Assembly: GCA_027596195.1 (NCBI GenBank)
Contig: JADGJG010000149.1
Coordinates: forward strand, 1-36,501
Direction of reading: 5' to 3'
Length of the DNA: 36,501 nucleotides
DNA from: Podochytrium sp. JEL0797
Taxonomy: Eukaryota > Chytridiomycota > Chytridiomycetes > Chytridiales > Chytriomycetaceae
Both the position numbers and the translations under genes were made by a program. Under the pieces are notes generated by a model. It was not told where the DNA came from, made no database searches, and saw nothing but the letters and a program-made list of their open reading frames with translations. Below, piece by piece: positions 10,251 through 22,679 of this stretch (its first letter is position 1; the number at the start of each line of letters is the position of its first letter).

Positions 10251-10510
10251 AAAATCAAACCGCTCGTCCCTCTCAAAACTACTCCCCCAAAATCACACAA
10301 CAAATACGCGTCCCGAAACTCCTCGGGGCGTTAAGTCCAACGCGGTCAAAAACTTCAGAGAAGGGAACGTCAAAGTGAAGGAATGATTCCAACGCCTTTG
10401 CCGAGAATATGTCGTATTGGTCTTCGACGCATTGCGGGATTAGCCATTCTTGCAGCCACACACCGATTAACGTTGTGCGAATCCGATTGAGATTGCTTCG
10501 TATTGTCCTT
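10251..10510 (-). pseudogene. Decayed 3'-end copy of an F-box/ankyrin-family gene (remnant A)
   Basis: On the minus strand this encodes VWLQEWLIPQ... and ALESFLHFDVPFSEVFD, matching the C-terminus of the adjacent gene (VWLQEWLIPQ... and ALQAFLEFDVPFPEGFL). A frameshift follows: the segment that is EEFRDAY in the intact gene is read one base off (RSFGTRI) and soon meets a stop. DNA similarity with 10555-10830 is obvious by eye (shared tracts such as AACAAATACGCGTCCCGAAA). Only the last 80-90 codons are present; no 5' part is visible. Confidence 0.75.
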
Positions 10511-10554
10511 TCTCAAAAGCGCGTTCGAGAAGTACCAATTTATTGAAAAAAAAC

Positions 10555-12952
10555 TCAAAAATCAAACCTTACATCCTCCTCAAAAGCGCGTTGATAAGAC
10601 TCCCCCATCGTCGCCACACACAACAAATACGCGTCCCGAAACTCCTCACGCGTCAACTCCAACGCCGTCAAAAACCCTTCTGGGAAGGGAACATCAAACT
10701 CTAGAAAAGCTTGCAACGCTCTGCCGAGAATCCGCGCGTGTTGGGTTGGGGCACGTTGTGGAATCAGCCATTCTTGCAGCCATACGTCGATTAGGCCGTG
10801 CGATCCGATGCAGATGGATTCGTATAGTCCTTCTTCGAAGAAGGCGAAGGGTGTTTCATAGGTGGAGTCCTCCTGCTCGGAAACCAGCTGGACTCGTGTG
10901 GGATCGATACGCAATAAGGCCGTGAAGAGTTCAGTGTCCCACGTCCGCACGGAAGCGCGTAAAGCCCTTTGGGTGACTGTGACGCGCGGGTCGTTGAGTA
11001 CCGATAGGATCATGGTGGTTTCGGGGCGGGGATAGTCGAGGAGGGCGTCGATTCCGGAGTCGAGGAGGGTTGGGGGGAGTTGATGGATGAGGGGGTGGGT
11101 GAGGAGGAGGTCGAGGATTTCTGGGTTTGAGGATTCGAAGATGTGGTGGAAGAGGAGGTCGGAGTGTGTGGACATGTCGAGGCGGGGGTCTGTCAAGAAC
11201 CACCGGAACGTTTCGAGGTTTGAAGCTAGGACGCATGCTTGCGCTGCAATGAGGAAATCATCCAATGGGCAGGAAGAGTCTCGGTTGACAAGCAGTTGGA
11301 CTGCAAAGTCTTGTTGTCCCGATTCGAAAAGATGCCTGAACGCCTGCAACAGGAACGTTGTTGCGATCGAAGTGGAGGGGTTCAAGAACAGGAATTCAGC
11401 AACCTTGCAACAGCCCCCGGCCGTGCAAGACTGTAAAAACATGTCCCCAGCCACATTGGGAGACAGTTCGGGGTTCCGCTCGATTCCCGAACTGAGCAAC
11501 AAACGAGTCACTTCCACTTGATCGTCGCGAAACAGACAAGGTTGAATGTTTTCCATTGCCGCAATGCCGGCTGAGGAGGGACAGTGTTGCAAAATGCTGG
11601 ACACAAGGACAGTTTTATTGACGTGACAGGCGTTCTCGAGCATCCGGGGAAAGTCTTGCAGTCGGTCTCCAAACTCGGCAAGGATCGTTTCAATGTCACT
11701 GGCAGTGACTTGATTCAATCTTTCAGACTCATGTTCAGTCGGAAGCGACTCTCCACGAAGGAGGGCGAGCAAGAGAACGAGCGTGCACTTGGTTGTGGCA
11801 GAAACGTCGGGGTGGGCACAAATTGCTTCGACCATCGGCTTTCCACCGTTTTGGGCAGCATCGTACCAGATTTTGTGATTGGATTCCAAGAGAGGGACGA
11901 ATCGAGGGTCCGCCAAGAAGAGTTGAACTGTCGAGACGTGTCCGTTCTGGAACGCAGCAGCGAGGCTGGGAAGGGAGGGCACGGCCTTGAATTCGTTCAG
12001 CAGAATCTCGATAGTCCCGTTTTGGCCAGAGGAGGAAGCAGCGAGAAGGGCCAAGTTGAGTTGATTTGGGCAGTCGTCGGACGCGAGGAGGTCCGCGACA
12101 GCCTTGGAAATGCCGAGAGCAGCGACTTGAGGCAAGATGGGGCTGCAAGGCGGGTCGTCGTGCTGTGCCAAATCGATGCACCCGAGGTCGTACAGGCGAG
12201 CAGCCGCTGATCCCGCTTCGTTTCTCAGGGCGATGGTGAAGACGCGATTGATGAATACGTTGTCTGGATATTGGATAATTTAATCCTACGAATATATAAA
12301 AATGATAAATACCTTTGCGAACTGCCTCTGTGGAGCAGTCAAAAAACATTTCCCAGTGACCCAGTGTGGCGCAGGCAAACAGGGCACGCTCGTCCTCAAC
12401 ACCTGTGGCACACAGCATCCTGGCAGTGTGGGCAGAACCCTGGCTGCAGGTAGAGCGAAGAGCGGCAGCAAACACGTCGCGTGGATTGGGATGGGAATCC
12501 TGCACCGTCGCTACCAACGCCTTCACCACCGAGGCATGGCCCGACCTTGACGCCACGAGGAGTGCAAACACGTGCACATCAAAGCGCTTCTTGAGACCCT
12601 TCCGGATGGCAGCGTGTTTTCGAAACCGCGGCTCAGAGTGCACTTTGCGAAGCACCCCGTCGAGAGGCGACTGGAACCCGCCGCCAGTGGGTCCTAGCAC
12701 AAGCAGAAAGCCATAGAATGCCGCCTGATAAATGCACGGCAGAGTGTGCCACGACACCAGCGAGGCAAGGAACCTCTTATCGCTCTCGAAACGAGTCCGC
12801 TGGAACCGAAAATGTCTCTCGGCGAACCCAAGCGAAAGCAACGAGTGGAACCACTTGGACATGAGCAGCATCTCCATGACGTTGCCGTCGATGGGAACTT
12901 GGTGCAAGATCTGCTCGAGGAGCTCGAATGGAATCGTGGAGAGGCAAGCCAT
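10555..12952 (-). CDS. F-box-like, ankyrin-repeat-like protein
   Basis: Exons 12313-12952 and 10555-12263 (intron 12264-12312, donor GTATTT, acceptor TCCAG) give about 782 aa. The N-terminus (MACLSTIPFELLEQILHQVP) has the F-box pattern (L-x-x-L-P-x-E-L-x-x-x-I), which would link it to an SCF ubiquitin ligase via Skp1. The rest consists of degenerate helical repeats of about 30-35 residues with ankyrin character: LLVASRSGHASVVKALVA, AALGISKAVADLLASDD, LAAAFQNGHVSTVQLFLADP. Individual repeats are too diverged to count confidently. Pieces of paralogs lie on both sides, so this is the surviving member of a local array. F-box call is moderate; repeat-protein nature is good. Confidence 0.7.
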
Positions 12953-13127
12953 TTGTTTCGAAATTCAATTTTGATTGATTGATTTTTACCCACCTCACAA
13001 GTTTCAGTCCGCCTATGTTGAGTGTCAAATGAAAAGATTTTGAAAGATGCTTAACGACTCTTTTCTTCTTTGTGTCTGGGGTATTTTGGAGCATAATTAA
13101 GGGATGATAGAGCTCCGTGCAACACTT

Positions 13128-13256
13128 AAAAAGGGAAGTAACGATTCCAGCGCTTTTCTAAGAATTCAGTAGTTTTGACCAAACGCGAGCATCATACTGC
13201 GACCCCGTCGACATCACTTCATACAACCCTTCCTCGAAAAACGCGACCTCGGAAAT
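13128..13256 (-). pseudogene. Decayed 3'-region copy of an F-box/ankyrin-family gene (remnant B)
   Basis: Minus-strand reading gives EVAFFEEGLYEVMSTGSQYD, which aligns with FAFFEEGLYESICIGSHGLI of the intact neighbour. After a frame change it gives KALESLLPF, aligning with the ALQAFLEFDVPF region. A stop and frameshift break the frame, and the part encoding VWLQEWLIPQ is missing or unrecognisable. It lies between the start of the ankyrin gene and the stop of the hydrolase at 13349. Confidence 0.65.
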
Positions 13257-13348
13257 CTAGAGGAATGTATTTAAAAGGGAACAGGAGGAAGAAAAGTAGG
13301 CCTCAATTGACTATTTTTGAATGTATTTACATAGCGAAAAAATCAAAC

Positions 13349-14353
13349 TTAAAAACGCGTAATTTCAGCAATGGCCTCGAGCGCCTCCTTTGCAAACGCG
13401 CTTTGAGCGGGAGGTTTCAACTGATGCACCAACCGCATGTGCTCATAATCGAGCTCAAACTCCATCCAACCTTTGGACTCGCGCGTCGGCAATCTCTTTG
13501 ATGTGAGATCGGGGGGAATGATCATCAACCGCACCTTTTCCAACCCACCCCCGCGTTCCATCAACAACTCGCTCATTTCGACACTCTGCTGCTTGTTGAT
13601 GACTTGGTCGTTCTCTGCATGTATGAGGAGCCATCTTTGGGGAAGGTGGGCGTGGTCGGGGAGGCCGAGTTCGTTGAGCATGAAGAGGGGGCTTCTGTCC
13701 GTGAAGGTGCCGGCTCTCATGACGTTGGAGAGGTTGCGTTCCATTACGAGGCGGAGGTCCAGGTCGTTGGGGGGGCGGTTGGCCTCGTGGTGCAGTTGTT
13801 TGTCGAGGTTGTAACATCCCGCGAGGAGAATCATGGAGTGGATCTTGGGGAGGGAGTGGGGGAGTGGGTGGTGTAGTTTGGAGGGGAGGAGGTTGTGGAG
13901 TACAGTGGTGGCGCAGAGGTGGGCCCCGGCGCAGAATCCCATCAGGTTGATGCGTGTAGGGTCTCCAAAATACGCACTATTGCAAAGGGAACTCGGTGAG
14001 TGGAACTTATCAATTCGGCATCAAACTGAGTTACCCGATATTCTCTTCCGTCCAGTTGAGGGCTGCAGCAATGTCATCCAGAGAGTCTTCACAAATTGCG
14101 TCGGGATCGCTCGATGAGTAGTCCGGAATCACGCACACATATCCAGCGCCTTCCAAGGTGGTACCGACTCCACACACTTCACTGGAATACAGCTGGTTAG
14201 TCACAGCTGGTCACTGAAATGACTCAACTCTTTGCTGCCAGACTGCCAGGCACCTCCGTGGATGAGCACAATGACTGGACGAAGCTCAGACGACGCCTCT
14301 GGGTGGAAGACGTCGAGTTGAAGGGATTTCGTGAACGGAATGTTGCGGGACAT
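13349..14353 (-). CDS. Alpha/beta-hydrolase (esterase/formamidase-like) with Cys at the nucleophile position
   Basis: Exons 14229-14353, 14035-14181 and 13349-13976 (phases 2, 2) give 299 aa from the ATG that aligns with the paralog; an in-frame upstream ATG at 14431 would add 26 residues. The oxyanion motif HGGAW (as in HSL, BD-FAE and kynurenine formamidase families) is in exon 1. In exon 3 the nucleophile elbow is GFCAG instead of G-x-S-x-G; the Cys codon TGC is at 13931-13933. The presumed acid (HAENDQVI) and His (YEHMRLVHQL) are kept. The tandem paralog 448 bp upstream has the canonical Ser with identical intron positions. It may be a cysteine hydrolase, an impaired enzyme, or a non-catalytic relative. 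Substrate unknown. Confidence 0.8.
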
Positions 14354-14801
14354 TCTTGAGGTTTTTTTCATCGGAGTCATGAAGCCAGCGATTCCGGAAA
14401 ATGTCCGAAATTTTGTTGGCAAGCCGGTCATCTTGGAACCCCCTCCCCCCCCTCAACTTCCTCTAATTTTGGCATCTCAGCGCCCGAGTCCTACCCAAGC
14501 AACGCGACTCGACTTGCACAGGCGAGAGAATTCGTTCATTTTGAAATGGATGAATTTATTTTTTGTTCATTCAGTTTTGACTCTTGATTATTATTGAAGT
14601 CGGAGAGCTGTTGCCGCTGCTTCCGTTCTGGGGTATGCAAGTGTTGTGATGTGCATAGCGCGCCCGGGGTTAGTTACAGGAAAGTTAGAATATTAAAAAA
14701 CGACATACAATTTCAAATAAAATAAACAAGAATAAGAATGCGTCACATTTTTCATTTCAACAAGTAGTACAGTAATATACAGAGAGAAAAGAATAAAAAA
14801 A

Positions 14802-15819
14802 TCAGAGCTTGGTCACAGTGGCGATGGCAGCCAACGCGTCGACGGCGTAACGAGTGTTGGCAGGCGCCTTCAACTCATCCACCAATCTCTGGTGCTCAAC
14901 ATCGAGCTCAAACTCCATTCCGTACAACTTGTCGCCAAAGCTCGCGGTCGCCTTCTCCTTGACCACAATCAACTGAGTCTGGACGTCGTCAATACGGTCC
15001 TTCAAGTTCTCCTCGAAAGCGACAGTCTCCTTGTACGAAATGACATTGTCGTGTTCCGAGTGGATGAGCAACCATCTCTTGGGGAGCAAAGCCTTCTCCT
15101 TGTCCGTCAACTCGTTGAGGATGAAGTAAGGCGAGCGGTGGATCAAAGGCTCCGCGTTATCGGCGCCGTGCATGGCCTTCTCAATCACGTTCTTGATCAT
15201 CTGCTTGAGCTTCATTTGCGTGTGCAAACGGTTCGCCTCGTGCGACATTTGGCCGGGGAGATTGTAGCATCCTCCGAGGAGGATCATGGAGTCGAGCTTG
15301 GGGATCGAGTGCTTGAGTTGACGCATTCCACCGCGGTCGGGGAGGAGGCCGTGGAGGACGGCGGTGGCGGCGAGGTGGGCGCCGGCAGAGTGACCCAAGA
15401 GGGAGATGCGGTTCGAGTCTCCGTTGAAGTTCCTATAAAATGAACAACGTGTTTTTTTTAGAAACGCGTTTCACGTCTTTTTTCATTTCGTCATGACCCA
15501 CTTGATGTTGGTTGCGGTCCAGTCCAGGGCGGCAGACACGTCATCGAGCATGTCTTCGCAGATTCCGGCCGGGTAGAGGGTGTAGTCGGGGACGACGACA
15601 GTGTATCCCTTGGTCTGGAGGGTCTGGGCGAAACCGGCTTCTCTCCTTTGTGAAACAAGGTTTCAGTATTCGCGAAAATGAAAGGGGGATGGTTTTGACT
15701 CACTCTCTGTTTCCAAACTGCCAGATGCCGCCGTGGATGACGACAATGACTGGGGATTGGGCGTTCTTGGAGGGGTAGACGTCGAGCTTCAAAGCTTTGG
15801 TGAATGTAATTCCGTGCAT
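14802..15819 (-). CDS. Alpha/beta-hydrolase (esterase/formamidase-like), canonical triad
   Basis: Exons 15704-15819, 15502-15645 and 14802-15432 (phases 2, 2) give 296 aa. Motifs: HGGIW oxyanion loop, VVPDYTLYP strand-loop typical of the family, nucleophile elbow GHSAGAH, acid in HSEHDNVI, and catalytic His in VEHQRLVDEL. The start MHGITFTKALKLDVYP aligns with MSRNIPFTKSLQLDVF of the neighbour; a longer in-frame start near 15918 is possible but unmatched. Most likely a cytosolic carboxylesterase or arylformamidase-like enzyme. Kynurenine formamidase is one candidate because of the HGG-x-W motif, not proven. Same strand, same gene structure and adjacent position show that the two arose by tandem duplication. 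Confidence 0.85.
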
Positions 15820-16637
15820 GTTTGGTGTTTTTTTTTTGGCAAAGGGAAAGTGGGGACGGGGCTGCTTTTTATTACGAAATTCTTGAAATGACTCATTTGA
15901 ATCTGAAACCACAGCAGTCATTGTGAAGGAAGGGTCATTTTTCCTCCCCCCCCCCCCACTTTATTACTCATCGTTTTTGTGAATAGTAATAAGGATTAAG
16001 TGGCGGGAGTCATGGAACCGTCCTCGATGATTAATAAGACAGGGGCTTGAGCGAGTGGGGCTTTTGACTCCCTTTGCGCGGAGGTGAGTCGGCGCAACGC
16101 GCCCATGAAAGCAAACTTGCATTTCTCTCTACTATGTACATACTTGAAAAGACAAGCAGATGCAGTTTTTAAAATAAAACGCATGATAGAAAACGTTGTT
16201 TATTGTTTTTATCTCGAATGAATACAATTCCGAGGGATGGAATGCATCCGCCCTTTTACCGCTGGTTGACCGCTGGTGTGGAAGTGAAAGTTGCCGCATC
16301 CATAATTTCAACCATCCACAAGGACAACTTGGCTTTTTTTTTCCTTCCCCCAATCACAATTCGTACGCGTTTAGAATCCGCGCCTTCTAGAATGTTATTA
16401 ATGATATGTTTGCGTGAAAATTTCGGCTTCCATTGTTTTACTTTTTTCACCGCAAGAATCGTCTCTCGCGACAGAAACACCCCCCCTGTCACGCACACAC
16501 ACACACACGCACACTCACATCTGCACTCGCTTCGACTGACGATCTGGAATACCTGATTCCAATTTTGTACAAGACCCCCTGCAGAGATTTACGTTCCGCC
16601 TGTTTCCTTCTGAACCGCCCCCCTCAAAAAAAATATC
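15820..16637. promoter_or_regulatory. Divergent intergenic region, hydrolase / MARK kinase
   Basis: About 820 bp between divergent starts. It holds a run of 12 C (15946-15957) and a CA dinucleotide tract (16494-16508) followed by CACT/CACA variants. No coding signature. The CA tract about 130 bp before the kinase ATG may lie in its promoter or 5' UTR. Confidence 0.4.
16494..16515. repeat. CA microsatellite
   Basis: About seven uninterrupted CA units (16494-16508), then an interrupted tail. Located upstream of the kinase gene. Confidence 0.8.
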
Positions 16638-19051
<2,414 letters not shown>

Positions 19052-20394
19052 TTTTTTTTTCGCGTTGTTTTTTGAGTTTTGAGTTTTGACATTACCAATT
19101 AAATTAGCAGAATAATATAAATGGTAGTGCAAGATATAAGCCTATCCAGAGGCTTGCATTAAATGCGCGCACGAAAAGCGTAGCGAACGATAATTCCGAA
19201 TCCCGGCGTACCCGCCATGATCGACTGGCCATGGTAGTGCTCGGACGTTCACTCTTTCCGGGAGAGAGAACACTTTCATAAACTAAACTTAATTTTTTCA
19301 CCCTCTTTTTACGGTCAAGATTCAGTTCCTTCAAAGGTCCGGGCTGATTCATGCGAAATTGAAGGGGGTTTCTTTCTCACTAATTCGGTTTAGAATCGAG
19401 GGGGGGGGGCGTTCCCGCTTTTTTTCTTGTAATTGATTGACTGGGCGAAAGTGCACCCTTGACTGGGCGATTCGAACCCACTGTTTCTGTTCACCCAATT
19501 GGCAGTCCTCGGGGCGGGGAGCACTCACACAAAGCTGAACAAAAGAAGGTCGCCTTCTTCTGATCTGGGCGATAATTAACGGGTGATAGGGGTGGGGGGT
19601 TTAAACAGATAAAGGAAGGGGGGTTGTGACTTTTCTCAACAAATTCTCTTCGTCTCACTAATCAGAAAGAGAGTTTTCCGTCATTCCACCATTATTCACA
19701 CGAAATGCAGTCCGCGAATCAGCCCCCTACCATGGTTTTATACAACACGTGGGATTTTCCGTCGGGGTCCAAGTGGTGGGCTCGTCAACTAGAGAGAAGA
19801 TTGGCATGTGGGTTCGTTTTTCAGCCTCCGAATTAGTTTCCTGATGATTGGGCCTCTGTAGCAATTTGAAACTCTTCTTCGGGAATCAAGGAAAATCGTC
19901 GTAACGGATTTATTACTCGCCTCCCAATTCAGACCCTCCCCCCGCCCCGCCCGTTTAACACGGAGAGTCCCACCACTCGACTTCGCGGGCCTTCTGAAGA
20001 AAACCAGTAGCATATGGGGTTTGGACCCCCCGCGAATCTGTCCGGTCTGAATGGGTCTCCAAGGGTCGAGGGATCTAAAGCTCCCCTATTTCCACATCAG
20101 AAGAGCAAATAAACAGCATAATGCAACATTTTTGCAACATATTCCTTCTCGATTTTCCTAACAATAAGAACCGGAGGGGATGGGTGAGGCAGCTTAGGGC
20201 CCATGCTAATAGTATACGGTTTATGATCATTAATTGGGAGGAAAAAAGAAAGAAAAGAAAGAGTTGAAATTGTTATTTCGACATTCTATGTATTTTGCGG
20301 AGCAATTCCTTCAAAGTATCAGAAGCGTGAACAAACGGAACTGCCAGTCTGTTTCCAGCGAACCCTTACGCGCCATTTGAACGCATTTGAACGG
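19052..20394. other. Long stretch without a supported gene
   Basis: About 1.34 kb between the kinase stop and its decayed tail copy. I see homopolymer runs (G-run near 19400) and pyrimidine tracts but no conserved protein motif and no tRNA that folds. A 43-codon ORF on the plus strand (19704-19835, starting MQSANQPPTMVLYNTWDFPS) is the only tidy frame and is unsupported. Confidence 0.5.
19098..19103 (+). terminator. ATTAAA polyadenylation signal candidate, kinase gene
   Basis: ATTAAA in AT-rich sequence about 50 bp after the kinase stop codon. The equivalent position in the decayed copy near 20565 has lost the motif. Confidence 0.35.
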
Positions 20395-20600
20395 AGACTT
20401 GGAACCAGACCCCAACCTGCAGACTACCTGCATGGGTCGCGTTTCAAGAGACTTGCTGGCTCTCCGATGGAGAAAGAGATTTGAGTAAAGGTGTTTGGAG
20501 CGTTGGGGCTTTGATTCTTTTCGCGTTTGTTTTTCGAGTTTTGAGTTTTGACATTATCTAGAACTAAAAACAGAATAATAGAAATGGCAGCGATAGATAA
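20395..20600 (+). pseudogene. Decayed duplicate of the MARK-like kinase 3' end
   Basis: Matches the end of the kinase KA1 domain and its 3' UTR (18950-19130). Shared tracts include GCGTTTCAAGAGACTTGCTGG, the GGGGCTTTGATT stop context, and GAGTTTTGAGTTTTGACATTA. In-frame changes and a deletion place a premature TGA after AAAGAGATT. Similarity continues past the stop into AGAATAATA-AAATGG, probably beyond the transcript end, so this is a DNA-level duplicate rather than a reverse-transcribed one. Confidence 0.8.
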
Positions 20601-20654
20601 AGGGAATGCAGAATTCGTTCGAATAGAAACCGGGTTGGTGGTGTTTGAATTGGA

Positions 20655-20660
20655 TTTATT
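20655..20660 (-). terminator. AATAAA polyadenylation signal of uL22m
   Basis: Minus-strand AATAAA (plus-strand TTTATT) about 15 bp past the stop codon of the mitochondrial ribosomal protein gene. Confidence 0.55.
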
Positions 20661-20675
20661 TCGAACAAGATCAAA

Positions 20676-21344
20676 TCACTGCTTCGGCGACAACCACTTC
20701 TGACTCGTGACATACTTGTAGCTCTTTCTGGACCAGACAGGATTCAAGAATCTCGGTTTCGCCTCTCTGAAGGGCGCGTACAGCTTGTGCCGCTTGAAGA
20801 TGTGCACGAGCTTCTCAAACTCAACGTCCACGTCCTTGGACACTCGTTTCACAATAACCGTCACGTGGCACGACGGGTGGTGCATGATTCCAAAGCGGCC
20901 ACGGGCGTGCAGCTTCATGCGCTTGAGGTACGAGGATTTGCCGACAAAGCACTGGGACACGACCCACTTGGAGTTGTCGTCTTTTGTCTGAGCGAGAGCG
21001 TTGCGCTGTGCCTGGCGCAGGACCTGGGCAACCTTCATTGCCGGGCGTTTTGGCGAGAAGCGCATCTGGTCGATGGCGTGCTGCAGCTCAAGGCCGCGGC
21101 AGACCTTGGCGACTAGGTTCGTCTTCTTTGCGCTTTGGCGGAACGCGGCGCCTTTGACGCGGAGAGAGTCGGCAACGAGGGGAAGTCCCGTGGAAGAAGA
21201 AGTGTTGGCCGCTGCCTCAGCTTCACTAAGGGCGGCGTTGAAGAGCGACGACGACGAGTTGGGCCGAGAGAAGAGCGCTGCCCGTGTAGGGAGCAAAGTG
21301 GGGAGTGCCGTGCGTCGTGCGAGGGCAGTGAGCCGTGCGAACAT
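20676..21344 (-). CDS. MRPL22: Mitochondrial large-subunit ribosomal protein uL22m
   Basis: Intronless, 222 aa. The first 40-50 residues are rich in Arg, Ala, Leu and Ser and lack acidic residues until about 40 (MFARLTALARRTALPTLLPT), a mitochondrial targeting presequence. The mature part follows the uL22 pattern: helix and loop RQSAKKTNLVAKVCRGLELQ, A-x-x-QMRFSPKRPA, KVAQVLRQAQRNA, then the long beta-hairpin region with ARGR (KLHARGRFGIMHHPSCHV) that lines the exit tunnel, and VTVIVKRVSK. A C-terminal extension of about 45 residues is usual for mitochondrial forms. Divergent from the INSIG gene, 639 bp between starts. Confidence 0.92.
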   Translation of the reverse strand: MFARLTALARRTALPTLLPTRAALFSRPNSSSSLFNAALSEAEAAANTSSSTGLPLVADSLRVKGAAFRQSAKKTNLVAKVCRGLELQHAIDQMRFSPKRPAMKVAQVLRQAQRNALAQTKDDNSKWVVSQCFVGKSSYLKRMKLHARGRFGIMHHPSCHVTVIVKRVSKDVDVEFEKLVHIFKRHKLYAPFREAKPRFLNPVWSRKSYKYVTSQKWLSPKQ

Positions 21345-21983
21345 TTTGCTTTTTTTTTATTTTGGAGAGATAGAGTTGAGGAAGTCTCGAGGAAGAAAGA
21401 CAAGAGGTGCGAAACGAATGCCTTGCCAATCCTTATTTGCTTCTATGGTGTGTCTGTGTATCGAATGTCGGCATCGAGAGATTCGAGACCAACCACCGTT
21501 CGCGTTCCCTCGCTGATTCCGATTCTGAATCTGATCGAGAAGTCAAAATTGTGACACGACAATTCAGTCTGAAAACAACTGCCTCTCTCCGTTTGTTTAT
21601 TGTGAACCTCACACAGAGCCGATCATCACGCCATTTACACACACATGGGGATGACCAATCGTGATCGGAATCTTGTTTGTTTCGAATATCGAACTTGAAA
21701 ATACGATGAGATGATCGTTTGTTTTGGCGCCAATCACCCCACAACTCGCGCGTTTCTGTGTGCTTCGGTTGGGAAATGATTCATCTGCGTTTGTTTGTGG
21801 GTCAAGCCTCAAGCGATCTCTCCTCCGAGAAATCAGGCCATCGTGCCACTTAAAAGAATTTGTCAAAAACAAAAATCAGCCCATCTTTGTTTCTTTTTTT
21901 CTTTCACGCAAAACGTACCACTCTATCGAGAGTACATAAAGCAAGCCGCTGACCCCTCTCTCTAAGCTCCACACTCTCCGTAA
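21345..21983. promoter_or_regulatory. Divergent promoter region, uL22m / INSIG
   Basis: About 640 bp between two divergent ATGs. Open frames here have no codon signature or recognisable motif. A pyrimidine-rich CT tract (about 21951-21980) immediately precedes the INSIG start and may be its leader. Confidence 0.4.
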
Positions 21984-22679
21984 ATGACACACACCGCACA
22001 AACACACACCCCGCCGCAACCCATGATCCTCCACGCATCCCTGCGAACCCTCATCCTCTTTGCATCCGGATTCCTGCTCTCTCTCCTGATTGACAACCTG
22101 CATCAATCCAACATTCCTTTCCACGGCCATTTCGTCGCCTCCTCGTCTCCTTCAAGCTCAAAGCCCCACTCTTCCCCCGCGGCTTCGACTTCCACACCGT
22201 TTCAGAATCAAGTAGTTTCATCACGGGATCAGGTCCAGAATTACCATCACTACAATCACCACCGATACAACAATTTGCATACCAGTATTACGAGCATTCC
22301 GATATGGATTCCTATTTCCTTTGGATTCACGGCTGTTGTGATTGGTTACTTATACCCGCTGCTCGATCGGTGGCTACATACCCGCGCTGCGAGGCCCGAA
22401 CTGAGTACCGTCGTTCGTCTAATTGGTGGAGTCATGGGAGTCAACTACGCCGCGTCGAAGCTCGACTTTGCGTCCGCGTTGCAAGAGAATGGAGCAGTTT
22501 GTTTGTTGAGTCTTGGATTGTGGTTTCTGTTTGATTCGACGCGACATGGGTTTTTGGTGTCGAGTCTTGTGGCGGGGGTTGGGGCCGGGGTGAAAGTGGA
22601 GGCTGGGGCCGGGAGTTTGTTTTTGATGAGTGTTTGTTTTGGGGAGATTGGGAGGTTGTTGGAGGGGATTAAGGTGTGA
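21984..22679 (+). CDS. INSIG-family ER membrane protein
   Basis: Single exon, 231 aa. Insulin-induced gene (INSIG) family: polytopic ER proteins that bind oxysterols and regulate SCAP/SREBP processing or HMG-CoA reductase (in fission yeast Ins1 acts on Hmg1). Diagnostic segment: GGVMGVNYAASKLDFASALQ followed by LSLGLWFLFDSTRHGF, matching the family's G-x-N-x-A-x-x-K-x-D and SLGLW-x-x-FD-x-(S/T)R-x-GF patterns. Hydrophobic helices at about 20-37, 107-128, 139-156, 167-184, 190-206 and 210-226. A poorly conserved Ser/Pro/His-rich loop separates TM1 from TM2. A second in-frame Met at position 14 (PMILHASL) is a possible alternative start. Confidence 0.88.
   Translation: MTHTAQTHTPPQPMILHASLRTLILFASGFLLSLLIDNLHQSNIPFHGHFVASSSPSSSKPHSSPAASTSTPFQNQVVSSRDQVQNYHHYNHHRYNNLHTSITSIPIWIPISFGFTAVVIGYLYPLLDRWLHTRAARPELSTVVRLIGGVMGVNYAASKLDFASALQENGAVCLLSLGLWFLFDSTRHGFLVSSLVAGVGAGVKVEAGAGSLFLMSVCFGEIGRLLEGIKV

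Noticed and set aside
16494..16515. CA tract as a CRISPR-like or regulatory array
   Set aside because: Simple dinucleotide microsatellite; no spacer structure.
19464..19500. Possible tRNA B-box on the minus strand (GGTTCGAATC)
   Set aside because: The flanking bases do not form a T-arm stem, and I find no A-box, anticodon arm or acceptor stem at the right spacing.
20395..20600. Retrotransposed (processed) kinase copy
   Set aside because: No poly-A tract, and similarity extends beyond the probable transcript end; a DNA-level duplicate fits better.
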